Part shown: positions 50,659-59,371 of the stretch, in pieces
Layout of the letters: each line of letters opens with the position of its first letter
Numbering within the stretch: position 1 is the stretch's first letter
NCBI GenBank assembly: GCA_963718315.1
Contig: CAVQZC010000012.1
Coordinates: 62,001 to 126,000 of the forward strand
Reading direction: 5' to 3'
DNA from: CAVQZC01 sp963718315
GTDB lineage: Bacteria > Actinomycetota > Thermoleophilia > Gaiellales > JAICJC01
Length of the DNA stretch: 64,000 nt
The notes under the pieces: model-generated
What the model was told of the DNA's origin: nothing
Seen by the model: only the letters and a program-made list of their open reading frames with translations
Database searches by the model: none
Made by a program: the position numbers and the translations under genes

Positions 50659-51639
50659 ATGGACGGACCGGTCATCTCGGTGCGCGATCTGCGGCGGACC
50701 TACAGCACCACGGTCGGCACGTTCAAGCGGAGGAGCGTGGACATCGAGGCGGTCAAGGGCGTCACGTTCGACGTCGCGCCGGGAGAGCTGTTCGGGCTGC
50801 TGGGGCCGAACGGCGCGGGCAAGACGACGACCATCAAGATGCTGATCACGCTGCTCCTGCCCACGTCGGGCAGCGCCAGCGTGCTCGGCATGGACGTGGT
50901 CGAGCGCTCCCGCGAGGTGCGACGGCGGATCGGCTACGTCTTCGGCGGCGACCGCGGCCTCTACGAGCGGCTGCCGGCGATCGACAACATGCGCTACTTC
51001 GCCGAGCTGTACGGCGTGCCGGTGCAGGGCCAGAAGCGGCGGATCGAGGAGCTGCTCGACATGGTCGGGCTGGCCGGGCGAGAGCGCGAGCGGGTGGAGG
51101 GCTACTCGCGTGGCATGCGCCAGCGCCTGCACATCGCCCGCGGGCTGCTGCATGACCCGCCGGTGGTGTTTCTCGACGAGCCGACGATCGGCGTCGACCC
51201 GGTCGGCGCGCGCGACCTGCGCACGGTGATCGACGGGCTGCGCACGGCAGGCAAGACCGTGATGCTGACGACGCACTACATGTTCGAGGCGGACGCCCTG
51301 TGCGACCGGATCGCCGTCATCGCGGGCGGACGGGTGGTCGCCGAGGGGACGCCGTCGGACCTGAAATCGCGCGTCGCCGACCGGACGGTCGTCGAGATCG
51401 AGGCCTACGGCGTCGAGCCGGAGGCCGTGGAACGGATCCGCGGGATGGAGGGCGTCGACTCGGTCTCGATCGAGGACCGGGAGCACGCCCAGCTGCTGGT
51501 CGTCCAGTCGGCGCGCGGCCTGGAGCTGACGCACCAGCTGCTGGGCGAGCTGGGCGAGGGTCGGGTCGGCCGCGTCGCCGCGCGCGAGCCGACGCTGGAG
51601 GACGCATACATCGCCCTGGTGACTGGGGAGGCGGCGTGA
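50659..51639 (+). CDS. ABC exporter ATP-binding protein (NatA/DrrA type)
   Basis: 326 residues. Walker A GPNGAGKTTT, Q-loop GGDRGLYERL, signature YSRGMRQRLHIARGLL, Walker B VVFLDEP and H-loop TTHYMFEAD are all intact, followed by the DrrA-type C-terminal domain. Its stop overlaps the GTG of the first permease. It supplies energy for the two ABC-2 permeases that follow. Confidence 0.92.
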   Translation: MDGPVISVRDLRRTYSTTVGTFKRRSVDIEAVKGVTFDVAPGELFGLLGPNGAGKTTTIKMLITLLLPTSGSASVLGMDVVERSREVRRRIGYVFGGDRGLYERLPAIDNMRYFAELYGVPVQGQKRRIEELLDMVGLAGRERERVEGYSRGMRQRLHIARGLLHDPPVVFLDEPTIGVDPVGARDLRTVIDGLRTAGKTVMLTTHYMFEADALCDRIAVIAGGRVVAEGTPSDLKSRVADRTVVEIEAYGVEPEAVERIRGMEGVDSVSIEDREHAQLLVVQSARGLELTHQLLGELGEGRVGRVAAREPTLEDAYIALVTGEAA

Positions 51640-52415
51640 GCGCCGGCTCGATCGCGCGGCTGATGTGGCTCAGCTTCCGGTTTCAGCTGAAGACGCTGAC
51701 GACGTCGGCGTTCTTCGTCCTGATCAGCGTCCTGCAGCCGGTGATCTTCGCCAGCATCGCGTTCTACATGTGGCAGTCGGGATCGCAGTCGGGCGCCCTG
51801 CTCTCGGTCGCCCTCGGCTCGGGGCTGATGGGCATGTGGTCGTCCACCCTGTTCGGCTCCGGCGGCGCCATCCAGTGGCAGCGCTGGCAGGGGACCCTCG
51901 AGCTGCTGATCGCTGCGCCGCCCCCGTTCCTCTACACGATGGTGCCGCTGACGATCGCGACCAGCACCATCGGCCTCTACGCGGTGGCGATGACGCTGAT
52001 CTGGGGCCGGGTGCTGTTCGGGATGGCGCTGCACATCGTCCACCCGGCCGCGTTCCTGGTCGCCCTGCCGGCGACCACGGTGGCCCTCGGACTGCTGGGC
52101 CTGGTGCTTGCCTCGACGTTCATCCTCTACCGCAACGCGAACGCGTTCTCGAACCTGCTCGAGTACCCGGTCTGGCTGGTCACCGGACTGCTGGTGCCGA
52201 TCTCCCTGCTGCCCGGCTGGGTGGAGCCGTTGTCGTGGGTGCTGGCGCCGACCTGGGGCGTGAAGGCGATCCGCGCTGCGGCGCTGGGTGGCGACCCGTG
52301 GCCCTCGATCGGGATGTGCGTTCTGCTGGCCGTGATCTACCTGCTGATCGGGTCGGTCACGCTGCGCAACTTCGAGCGGCTGGCCCGGAGCCGCGCCACC
52401 CTGTCGCTGACATGA
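51636..52415 (+). CDS. ABC-2 permease 1
   Basis: 259 residues from GTG 51636, overlapping the ATPase stop (GTGA). Six hydrophobic segments; starts SAGSIARLMWLSFRFQLKTL. Contains WQRWQGTLELLIAAP and the NLLEYPVWLVTGLLVPISLLPGWVEPLSWVLAPTWGVKAIR pattern typical of ABC-2 permeases. Its stop overlaps the next ATG. Cargo unknown. Confidence 0.87.
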   Translation: MSAGSIARLMWLSFRFQLKTLTTSAFFVLISVLQPVIFASIAFYMWQSGSQSGALLSVALGSGLMGMWSSTLFGSGGAIQWQRWQGTLELLIAAPPPFLYTMVPLTIATSTIGLYAVAMTLIWGRVLFGMALHIVHPAAFLVALPATTVALGLLGLVLASTFILYRNANAFSNLLEYPVWLVTGLLVPISLLPGWVEPLSWVLAPTWGVKAIRAAALGGDPWPSIGMCVLLAVIYLLIGSVTLRNFERLARSRATLSLT

Positions 52416-53200
52416 CCGGCGCCCGGCTGTTCTTCGTCGGCGGGCTGTTCAGCTACCGCGCGCTGTTCAACTGGATCAGCCCGCTGATGTACACCACGAC
52501 GATGCTGGGCAGCCCGCTGTTCCAGCTGCTGTTCTTCACCTACCTGGGCCGCAGCTACGACGCCGCCCGCGGCGACCTCTTCTACGTGGTCGGCAACTCG
52601 ATCCAGGTGTGCGCGATGTCGGCCATCTACGCAGGGACGATGACTGTCGCCAACGAGCGCCAGTTCGGCACCCTGTCGGCCCTCCTGGGGTCGCCCGCCA
52701 ACCGCTTCCTGCTCTTCTTCGGGCGAACGCTGCCCCTGATCGCCAACGGCCTGTTCGTCTCGGCGTTCGCGTTCCTGGTCGGGATCGTCGTGATCGGCGT
52801 CCGCTTCCCGGCCGGCTCCGCGGCTCCGCTGGCTGTCGTGCTGGTGGTGACCGTCTCCTCGTGCACGGCGATGGGGATGACGCTGGGGTCGTTCGGCCTC
52901 CGCTACCGCGACGTCTTCTTCTTCTCGAACCTCGTCTACTTCCTGATGCTGCTCCTGTGCGGCGTCAACATCCCGCTGTCGGCACTGCCCGGCTGGATGC
53001 AGCACATCTCGAACGTGATGCCCCTGACCCACGGCATCGAGGCCGCCCGCGGGATCGCGCACGGAGCATCGCTGGGCTCCGTCTCGGGCCTCGTCTGGCG
53101 AGAGGCTGCGGTCGGCACGGCGTACGCGGTGCTGGCATTCGGGCTGTTCCGGCTGTTCGAGTATGAGAGCCGCCGGCGCGCCTCGCTCGAGGTCTACTGA
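52412..53200 (+). CDS. ABC-2 permease 2
   Basis: 262 residues from ATG 52412 (ATGA overlap with permease 1). Six helices, with ANERQFGTLSALLGSPANRF and GVNIPLSALPGWMQHISNVMPLTHGIEAARGI, the same topology as permease 1 but divergent. The two permeases probably form a heterodimeric channel with the shared ATPase. It ends before a 46-bp gap. Confidence 0.87.
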   Translation: MTGARLFFVGGLFSYRALFNWISPLMYTTTMLGSPLFQLLFFTYLGRSYDAARGDLFYVVGNSIQVCAMSAIYAGTMTVANERQFGTLSALLGSPANRFLLFFGRTLPLIANGLFVSAFAFLVGIVVIGVRFPAGSAAPLAVVLVVTVSSCTAMGMTLGSFGLRYRDVFFFSNLVYFLMLLLCGVNIPLSALPGWMQHISNVMPLTHGIEAARGIAHGASLGSVSGLVWREAAVGTAYAVLAFGLFRLFEYESRRRASLEVY

Positions 53201-53234
53201 CCGGGCCGGGCCCGCAACCCGCCGGGTGGGGTCA

Positions 53235-53240
53235 TAGAAT
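53235..53240 (+). promoter_or_regulatory. -10 element, leaderless alpha/beta hydrolase transcript
   Basis: TAGAAT ends 6 nt before GTG 53247. Confidence 0.5.
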
Positions 53241-53246
53241 CGGGCC

Positions 53247-54041
53247 GTGACGGCGTTTCGGGTCCTTCGCTGGGGTGTCCCCGATCTCCCCCCGGTGGTC
53301 TGCATCCACGATGTGCGCGGTCATGCGCGGCATTTCGAGCGCCTGGCGCGGGTGCTCGAGGAAGGGCGGCAAGTCATCGCCTACGACCTCCGCGGTCACG
53401 GCCGCTCACCCTGGTCAGGGCCGCACACGATGGAGCACCACGTCGCCGACCTGGCCGAGGTGATGGACTCCTGCGACGTCGACCAGGCGGGCCTGATCGG
53501 CGAGTCGTTCGGCGCCCGGGTCGCGCTCGAGTTCGCGGTCGCCCACCAGGAGCGGATCAACTCGCTGACGCTGCTCGATCCGCCGCTGGGAGGTTCGGCG
53601 CGGCGCTGGATCGAGGAGGCCGAGGCCGAGCGCCGGGGCGGCTCGTATCCCACCCTGGACGATGCGATCGAGGAGCGGCGCCTGGTCTCGGGCCTGGTCC
53701 ACACGCCGCGTGCCCTGCTCGAAGAGGAGATGGCCGAGCACCTGGTCGCAGACGACGACGGCGAGTACCGCTACCGCTACAGCCGCGAGGCGGCGGCGGC
53801 CGCGCTGGAGTCTCTCGCCGGCCCCCGCGCCGACCTCCACGAGGTGCTCTGCCCGACGCTGCTGATCCGCGGCGAGATGTCCCAGACGTTCGCCGAGGAG
53901 GACATGGAGCAAGCGGCGGACGAGCTCCGCCGGGTGCGGGTCGAGACCGTCCCCGGCGGCCACACCGTGCTCTGGGACGCCCTTGCCGAGACCGGCGCGC
54001 ACGTCAAGGACTTCCTGGTCGCGAAGCGCAAGACCGCCTGA
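53247..54041 (+). CDS. Alpha/beta hydrolase
   Basis: 264 residues from GTG 53247. Core motifs: VVCIHDVRGHARHF (oxyanion region), DLRGHGRS, the nucleophile elbow GESFGA, and the late GGHTVLW catalytic His. An acidic Asp is likely in the PTLLIRGEMSQTF region, but the usual Asp position reads Glu (RGEMS), so the acid partner is uncertain. A cap is inserted near residues 115-195. Substrate unknown. Confidence 0.87.
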   Translation: MTAFRVLRWGVPDLPPVVCIHDVRGHARHFERLARVLEEGRQVIAYDLRGHGRSPWSGPHTMEHHVADLAEVMDSCDVDQAGLIGESFGARVALEFAVAHQERINSLTLLDPPLGGSARRWIEEAEAERRGGSYPTLDDAIEERRLVSGLVHTPRALLEEEMAEHLVADDDGEYRYRYSREAAAAALESLAGPRADLHEVLCPTLLIRGEMSQTFAEEDMEQAADELRRVRVETVPGGHTVLWDALAETGAHVKDFLVAKRKTA

Positions 54042-54076
54042 CTACCAGCGGGGTATCGCGGCCTCCCAAGCACGGG

Positions 54077-54082
54077 TACCAT
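54077..54082 (+). promoter_or_regulatory. -10 element, leaderless sulfotransferase transcript
   Basis: TACCAT ends 8 nt before ATG 54091. Confidence 0.5.
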
Positions 54083-54090
54083 CGACCCTC

Positions 54091-55098
54091 ATGAACCCGA
54101 AGTTCATCGGCATCGGCGCGCAGAAGGCCGGCACCAGTTGGCTGTATGCCCGCCTCAACGCCCATCCCGACGTCTGGATGCCCTACCAGAAGGAGCTCCA
54201 CTACTGGGATGAGAAGGTCACCGCACCCAGGCGCAGCCTGCGGCAGCGGATGCGGGGCAACCATCCGGTCGACGTCCGCTGGCGTATCCAGATGCACAGG
54301 TGGACGAGGAACCGGACGTCGTGGTCGCCGGGTGAGCTGTGGTGGTGGGCGCGCTACTTCTCCACGTCGCGCTACAGCGACGAGTGGTACCTCCGCCAGT
54401 TCGCGCCCGCCGGCAACCGAATGGCCGGCGACATCAGCCCCGGGTACGCACTGATCGACTCCGACGGCGTGCGGCGCGTACAGCGGCTGTGCCCGGAGGC
54501 GCCGATCATCTTCCTGCTGCGGCACCCGGTGGAGCGTGCGTGGTCTCACGCCGTGATGCAGCTGGCGTGGAAGGGCGCCGTCAGCGACGACGAGTTCCTC
54601 CGGCATTTCGCCTCGCCGGCAGCGGTGTCCCGCAGCGATTACCTCACCTCTCTCGAGACCTGGACCGCGGTGTTCCCGGTCGAGCAGATGTTCGTCGGGT
54701 TCTTCGAGGACATCGTCCTGCGCCCCAGCGAACTGCTCGACGCGGTGTGCGACTTCATCGGCCTGTCGCACCTGCCGTCCAGGCGCGACGAGGTCGGCAA
54801 GGCGGCCAACAAGGGTCGGACGGAAGCGATCCCTGCACGCCACGCTCGCCGCCTCGCGGAGCTCTACCTCCCGCTCGCCGAGAGCGTGGCCGGCCGCGTC
54901 GGCGGGTACGCGGACTGGTGGGTGTACTCGACGGAGCAGCTGATCGAGCTCTCGGACGACGAGCCGGACGTTCCTTACCCCTTCCTGCACGGGTCGATGT
55001 TCGACACGTGGAAGGCGCAGAACGGGATCCCCGCGGGCGAGCTGCCGCCGATGGCGAGCGCGCCGCTCGACCAGGTGCTTGCGCGGGCCGGAGCCTGA
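54091..55098 (+). CDS. Sulfotransferase 1
   Basis: 335 residues from ATG 54091. The 5'-phosphosulfate-binding loop is FIGIGAQKAGTSWLY at the N-terminus, and IIFLLRHPVERAWSHAV gives the 3'-phosphate-binding RxxxxxxS-type element. Both PAPS contact sites are intact. The middle section ELWWWARYFSTSRYSDEWYL is shared with the next gene. It transfers sulfate from PAPS to an unknown acceptor, likely a carbohydrate or lipid given the surrounding envelope genes. It ends 1 bp before the next start. Confidence 0.88.
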   Translation: MNPKFIGIGAQKAGTSWLYARLNAHPDVWMPYQKELHYWDEKVTAPRRSLRQRMRGNHPVDVRWRIQMHRWTRNRTSWSPGELWWWARYFSTSRYSDEWYLRQFAPAGNRMAGDISPGYALIDSDGVRRVQRLCPEAPIIFLLRHPVERAWSHAVMQLAWKGAVSDDEFLRHFASPAAVSRSDYLTSLETWTAVFPVEQMFVGFFEDIVLRPSELLDAVCDFIGLSHLPSRRDEVGKAANKGRTEAIPARHARRLAELYLPLAESVAGRVGGYADWWVYSTEQLIELSDDEPDVPYPFLHGSMFDTWKAQNGIPAGELPPMASAPLDQVLARAGA

Positions 55099-55099
55099 T

Positions 55100-56134
55100 G
55101 TGAGCCGCCAGGGGCTGCCGGTGAATCCGCACTTCATCGGCATCGGCGCGCAGAAGGCGGGCACCACCTGGCTCTACGAGCGGATGCAGGCCCACCCCGA
55201 GGTGTGGATGCCCTACCAGAAGGAGCTCCACTACTTCGACGAGCGGCTCGGACAGCGTGTGACGCTGCAGTCGCGGGTGCGGGGCAGCCGCCCCTGCGAC
55301 CTGCGCTGGCGGCTCCAGGTGAAGCACTGGAAGAAGAACCGCCAGTCGTGGTCTCCCGCGGAGCTGTGGTGGTGGGCGCGCTACTTCGCGACCTCCCGCT
55401 ACGACGACGAGTGGTACCTCGGGTTGTTCGCCCCGGCCGGCGACCGCATCTCGGGCGACATCAGCCCCCGGTACGCGCTGATCGACTCCGACGCCATCTC
55501 CCACCTGCACTCGGTGCTGCCGGACGCGCGGATCCTCTACTTCGCCCGCCACCCGGTGGAGCGGGCGTGGTCGCAGGCGCTGATGGAGCTACCTCGCCGC
55601 GTCGGCCCGCAGTTCGGGGATGCCGATCTGCGGCGCGACTTCGACGCCCCGGCGGCGCAAGCCCGCGCGTCCTACGCCGAAACGCTCGACCGCTGGATGG
55701 AGCGCTTCCCGCCAGAGCAGATCTTCCTCGGGTTCTTCGAAGACATCGTGCTGCGCCCCGACCAGCTGCTGGACACGGTCTGCGACTTCATCGGCCTGTC
55801 CCACCTGCCGTCAAAGGGCGACGATCTCCGGAAGGCGGCCAACAAGGGACGCACCCAGGCAATCCCCGCCCGCCACGCGCGCTACCTCGCGCAGCTCTAC
55901 CTCCCGCTCGCCGAGAGCCTCCCGCCGAGGCTGGGCAGATATGCCGACTGGTGGCTCTACTCGACCCAGCAGCTCGCCGGGCTGTCCGACGACGCCGAAG
56001 ACATCCCCTACCCGTTCCTCCACGGGCCGATGTTCGAGGCCTGGAAGGCGACTGCCGGCCTACCGCCGGACGAGACCCCGCAGCTCGCCAGCGGGCGGCT
56101 CGACCAGGTGGCCGCCCAGATCACGGCCGGGTAG
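55100..56134 (+). CDS. Sulfotransferase 2 (tandem paralogue)
   Basis: 344 residues from GTG 55100; by comparison with its paralogue the homologous start is GTG 55121 (VNPHFIGIGAQKAG), and both have good ribosome-binding sequences. PAPS sites: FIGIGAQKAGTTWLY and ILYFARHPVERAWSQAL. Long blocks are shared with sulfotransferase 1 (VWMPYQKELHY, AANKGRT, AIPARHAR), indicating a fairly recent tandem duplication. The acceptor-facing segments in the middle differ, which would fit two related acceptors. Confidence 0.88.
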   Translation: MSRQGLPVNPHFIGIGAQKAGTTWLYERMQAHPEVWMPYQKELHYFDERLGQRVTLQSRVRGSRPCDLRWRLQVKHWKKNRQSWSPAELWWWARYFATSRYDDEWYLGLFAPAGDRISGDISPRYALIDSDAISHLHSVLPDARILYFARHPVERAWSQALMELPRRVGPQFGDADLRRDFDAPAAQARASYAETLDRWMERFPPEQIFLGFFEDIVLRPDQLLDTVCDFIGLSHLPSKGDDLRKAANKGRTQAIPARHARYLAQLYLPLAESLPPRLGRYADWWLYSTQQLAGLSDDAEDIPYPFLHGPMFEAWKATAGLPPDETPQLASGRLDQVAAQITAG

Positions 56135-56197
56135 CTCAACGGGCCAGAGGGGCCGCCGATCACCTGATTGCTCCGACGTTTCAGGGGGGATCAGGGG

Positions 56198-57607
56198 ATG
56201 GGCAGGTGGAGAGGGACGGGTTGGGCGCGCGCCGCCGCCGTCGCGGCGATCCTTGCCGCGCTGACGGCCGGCTCGGTCGCTCCGGCCGAGGCAGGTCACG
56301 GCCCGCCTCCGCAGACCAGCGCCAAGGGAGCCCAAACCGTGCTTCTCTATGGTCATCCCATGCAGCGCACGGTGCACCGATCCAGGCGTCGCCGAGTTGC
56401 GGTCGCCGCGGTGGTCGCCGCCGGAGCCGCGGCCATCGCCGTCGTCCATGGCCGCCAGCATTCGGCGCCGTCGCTCCCGAACACCTACGGCAGCATCCAC
56501 ATGGTGGCGTCGCTCGAGGGCGGGCACGTCCAGCTCGACCAGCAGAAGCTTCAGCTGATCGCCCAGCACGACAGCGTGGTCGTCGCCCAGCCCCGCAAGA
56601 TGCGCCGGGTCGGATCGACGTTGAAGTCGCTCAACCCGTCCCTGGTGCTGGTGGTCTACGAAAACGGCATGTACTCGACGCCGAGCGACCCGCCGAACCT
56701 GCCGTCGTCCTGGTACCTGCTCGACAGCTCCGGTGCGCGGATCCACGCTGCGCGCCACCCGGCGAACACGCTGATGAACCCACTCTCGACGGCCCCGTTC
56801 GGCTTTCAGGGGAAGACGTACCGCGGGTGGGCCGCGTTCGTTGCCGGGCGGTGCGTCGCCGACCAGACGCCGCAGACGACCGGCTGCTACCTGGACATGC
56901 TCGGCATCTCGCCGCTCAACCCAGGGTGGAACGCGGGTGGAGTCATGCCCGTGAACCCCTCCAACGGCCGGCCGTTCACGCCCGGCGGATTCGAGCGAAA
57001 TGACCTCCGGGTCGCGGCCGCCACGCGCTCCGCGCTGCCGAGCGGGTCGTTCGTGTTCGCGAACGGCTACTCGGACGGCACGCCGTACACCACCGCGACG
57101 AACGCGCTGAACGGCCAGGTCAACGCCGGCGAAGCGCAGACCTGGCTCAGCCGCAACGCGCTCAGCCTGACGCCCGCAGAGTGGGCGGCGGACGTCCAGA
57201 TGGTGATGTCCAGCGCCCGCGCCGGGTCCTCGATGATGGTGCGCTACCAGTGCAACTGCACCGGATCGTCGGTCGACGCGCAACGCGAGTACGCGCTGGC
57301 GACCTACCTGCTGGCGAACACCGGCCGTGCGTTTTTCGACTTCGAGTTCAACGGCACCAAGGACTTCGAGTCCTGGTCGCCGCTCTACGACCTCAACCTG
57401 GGCCAACCCCAGCAGACCGAGACGAGCGTGTCCGGGTATCTCAAGGGCGGCGCCTACCAGCGGGCCTACAGCGGCGGCCTCGTGGTGGTGAACCCGGGAG
57501 GGAGCCAGGTCACGGTGCGGCTCTCCCGGACGTACAGGGACCTCTCCGGGCGGCAGGTGCACTCGGTCACCCTGGCGCCCCGCAGCGCCTCGATTCTGAC
57601 TACTTAA
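56198..57607 (+). CDS. Secreted glycoside-hydrolase-like protein (GHL15 type)
   Basis: 469 residues from ATG 56198, which has AGGGGGGA 7 nt upstream; an internal ATG at 56360 begins a second signal-anchor-like segment (MQRTVHRSRRRRVAVAAVVA). The body resembles the putative glycoside hydrolase family 15 (GHL15) barrel: LQLIAQHDSVVVAQPRKMRR, LKSLNPSLVLVVYENGMYS, GCYLDMLG, ANGYSD and FFDFEFNGTKDF. Acidic residues at the ends of strands could serve catalysis. It probably acts on an exported or surface polysaccharide, in keeping with the sulfotransferases before it and the EPS cluster after it. Confidence 0.75.
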   Translation: MGRWRGTGWARAAAVAAILAALTAGSVAPAEAGHGPPPQTSAKGAQTVLLYGHPMQRTVHRSRRRRVAVAAVVAAGAAAIAVVHGRQHSAPSLPNTYGSIHMVASLEGGHVQLDQQKLQLIAQHDSVVVAQPRKMRRVGSTLKSLNPSLVLVVYENGMYSTPSDPPNLPSSWYLLDSSGARIHAARHPANTLMNPLSTAPFGFQGKTYRGWAAFVAGRCVADQTPQTTGCYLDMLGISPLNPGWNAGGVMPVNPSNGRPFTPGGFERNDLRVAAATRSALPSGSFVFANGYSDGTPYTTATNALNGQVNAGEAQTWLSRNALSLTPAEWAADVQMVMSSARAGSSMMVRYQCNCTGSSVDAQREYALATYLLANTGRAFFDFEFNGTKDFESWSPLYDLNLGQPQQTETSVSGYLKGGAYQRAYSGGLVVVNPGGSQVTVRLSRTYRDLSGRQVHSVTLAPRSASILTT

Positions 57608-57818
57608 GCCACTTCCGGCTCCCATCGTCCACCAATCTGCCGGCGTTGCATTGGCGGAGGGCCGCCCGTATCCTTGTGACCGGAGATCGACTCGTGGCAC
57701 CAGTGGGCACGACTGGGGGGGCCGAGGCCGCCGGGGGGTCACGACCTCCAATCCGCCGTTTCGAGAATCACGTGGCGGACATCGTGACTACCGCAACGAC
57801 CGATATGAGGACGGACAC
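57608..57818. other. 211-bp intergenic region at the accuracy break
   Basis: Between the GHL15-like gene and the EPS cluster. It contains an eight-G run (57715-57722) and a six-G run near 57732. No ORF or RNA is evident. The sequence downstream of it is where frameshifts become dense. Confidence 0.4.
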
Positions 57819-59371
57819 GTGAAGCCACACATGACCTGGAAGACGGCCCGCCGCGCCCTGACCACGCGTTGGTGGTTCCTCGTGCTGGCCGCGCTCGTTG
57901 CAGCCGCGATCGCCGGCTTCGTCGCCCATCGGCAGCCGCGTAGCTACACCGTGAGCATGACGATCAAGGACGTCCCCGGACTCGAGGTCGGCGGCGTCGC
58001 AGATGCAGGTGGCACCGCCGATCAAGACGCTGACGCTGCAGACGCTGCCGAAGACGGGTGGACGGTCGGACACTGGACGGCGCGACGTGCCGTACGGGAA
58101 CCGCTGATGACAGCAGATCCGTCACAGCCGGTCTGCGCACTACCCCGGAGGACATTTCTCGCAGAAGCTGAAGCTGCCTCCGGCCAACAGGAAAACCCCA
58201 AGAGCGCTCAAGGTCACCAACGCTGAGGCCGTCGCTGCTGACCTTCACCTACCAGACGTCCTCCCAGCCCCAGCAGTCGGCACGCCTGGTGCAGAGCTTC
58301 CTGACACACCGCCCTGACGAACCGGCGAGCGACGCTGGACGAAGCAGATTCCGGCTTCGATCGAGCGCGTTCACGGCAAGACGCGAAGAGCACGAAGATC
58401 GGAGATGCCGCACGGCACCACTGGGCTCGAAGGGCACCGCCGCGGCAGCACGAGTACCAGCATGACCACACCGCCGTCACACGCGCTGCAGGACATGGCA
58501 GGTGAATGGTGGGCTCTGCCCACGTGATACCGCCGGTGAACACGGCATCGTTCATCGTAACCAAGAAGCCACTCCGCGCCGAGTACGCTGCCGTGGGCGG
58601 CGCCGTGGTCGGTCTTCCTCGCCGGCGCCCTGATCCTGCTCGCGCTCCGCTGGGGTCGCGGCCGCGTCACCGACGAGTCGGAGCTGGTGCCGCTCGAGAA
58701 GCCGATCATCACGGTCGACTCGCGCTCCGGCGCCGGCTTCGAGACGCTGCGCGCCGAGCTCGAGGTGTCGGGGATCGGAGCAGTCGACCGCCGTGGTCGC
58801 GGTGACCACCTCGGACAAGGTGACGGCCGCTCGAACCTCGCGCTCGAGCTCGCGCGCGAGTTCGCCCAGGCGGGCATCTCGACCGCGTTCGTGTCGGCTG
58901 ACCCGACCGCGCCCGGCGAGACGGGCGGCAACGGCACGGCGGCGTTCCTGAGCGGGAACGAGGCGGTGCTGGAGACCATCCCGGTCGATCCCGACCTGGT
59001 GCTGGGTCCCGTACGGCGACGAGCCCGCGGAGGGCGTCACGGTCACGGCCGAGAACACGCAGGCCCTGGTCTCGGCCGTTCGGCTGTTCGCTCGCGCGAT
59101 CGTCCTCGAGCTGGGACCGGTCGAGTCCGATCCGTCCGCGCGCCTCTTCGCGCACGCCGCAGACGCGCTCGTGCTCCAGGTCAACCGCAACCGCAGCCGC
59201 GGGGCGCGGGTGTACAACGCCGCGCTCACGCTGCACCGCGCAAGCCCGTCGCCGCTGGTGGTGTGCTTCGAGACCGGGCCCCTCCGCCGGCGGGGCACTG
59301 CGTCTGAGCCCGAGCGGATGGTGGCGCCGCCGGCACCCCGGATGGCCGCCGGCGCACCCAGCGGTTCATGA
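57819..59371 (+). CDS. Wzz/BY-kinase-like exopolysaccharide chain-length protein, frame-broken
   Basis: From GTG 57819 (GAGGA 8 nt upstream): KPHMTWKTARRALTTRWWFLVLAALVAAA gives the cytoplasmic start and first helix of Wzz. In other frames SAASQMQVAPPIKTLTLQTL, LTFTYQTSSQPQQSARLV and the second helix (VFLAGALILLALRWGRG) follow. Next comes a ParA/BY-kinase-like part: FETLRAELEVSGIG, and after repairing one base SDKGDGRSNLALELAREFAQAG, where GDGRS stands in place of the usual Walker A GxGKS. It ends at 59371 overlapping the next ATG. At least six frame changes occur, so limits are approximate. Role: controls polysaccharide chain length and export. Confidence 0.6.
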
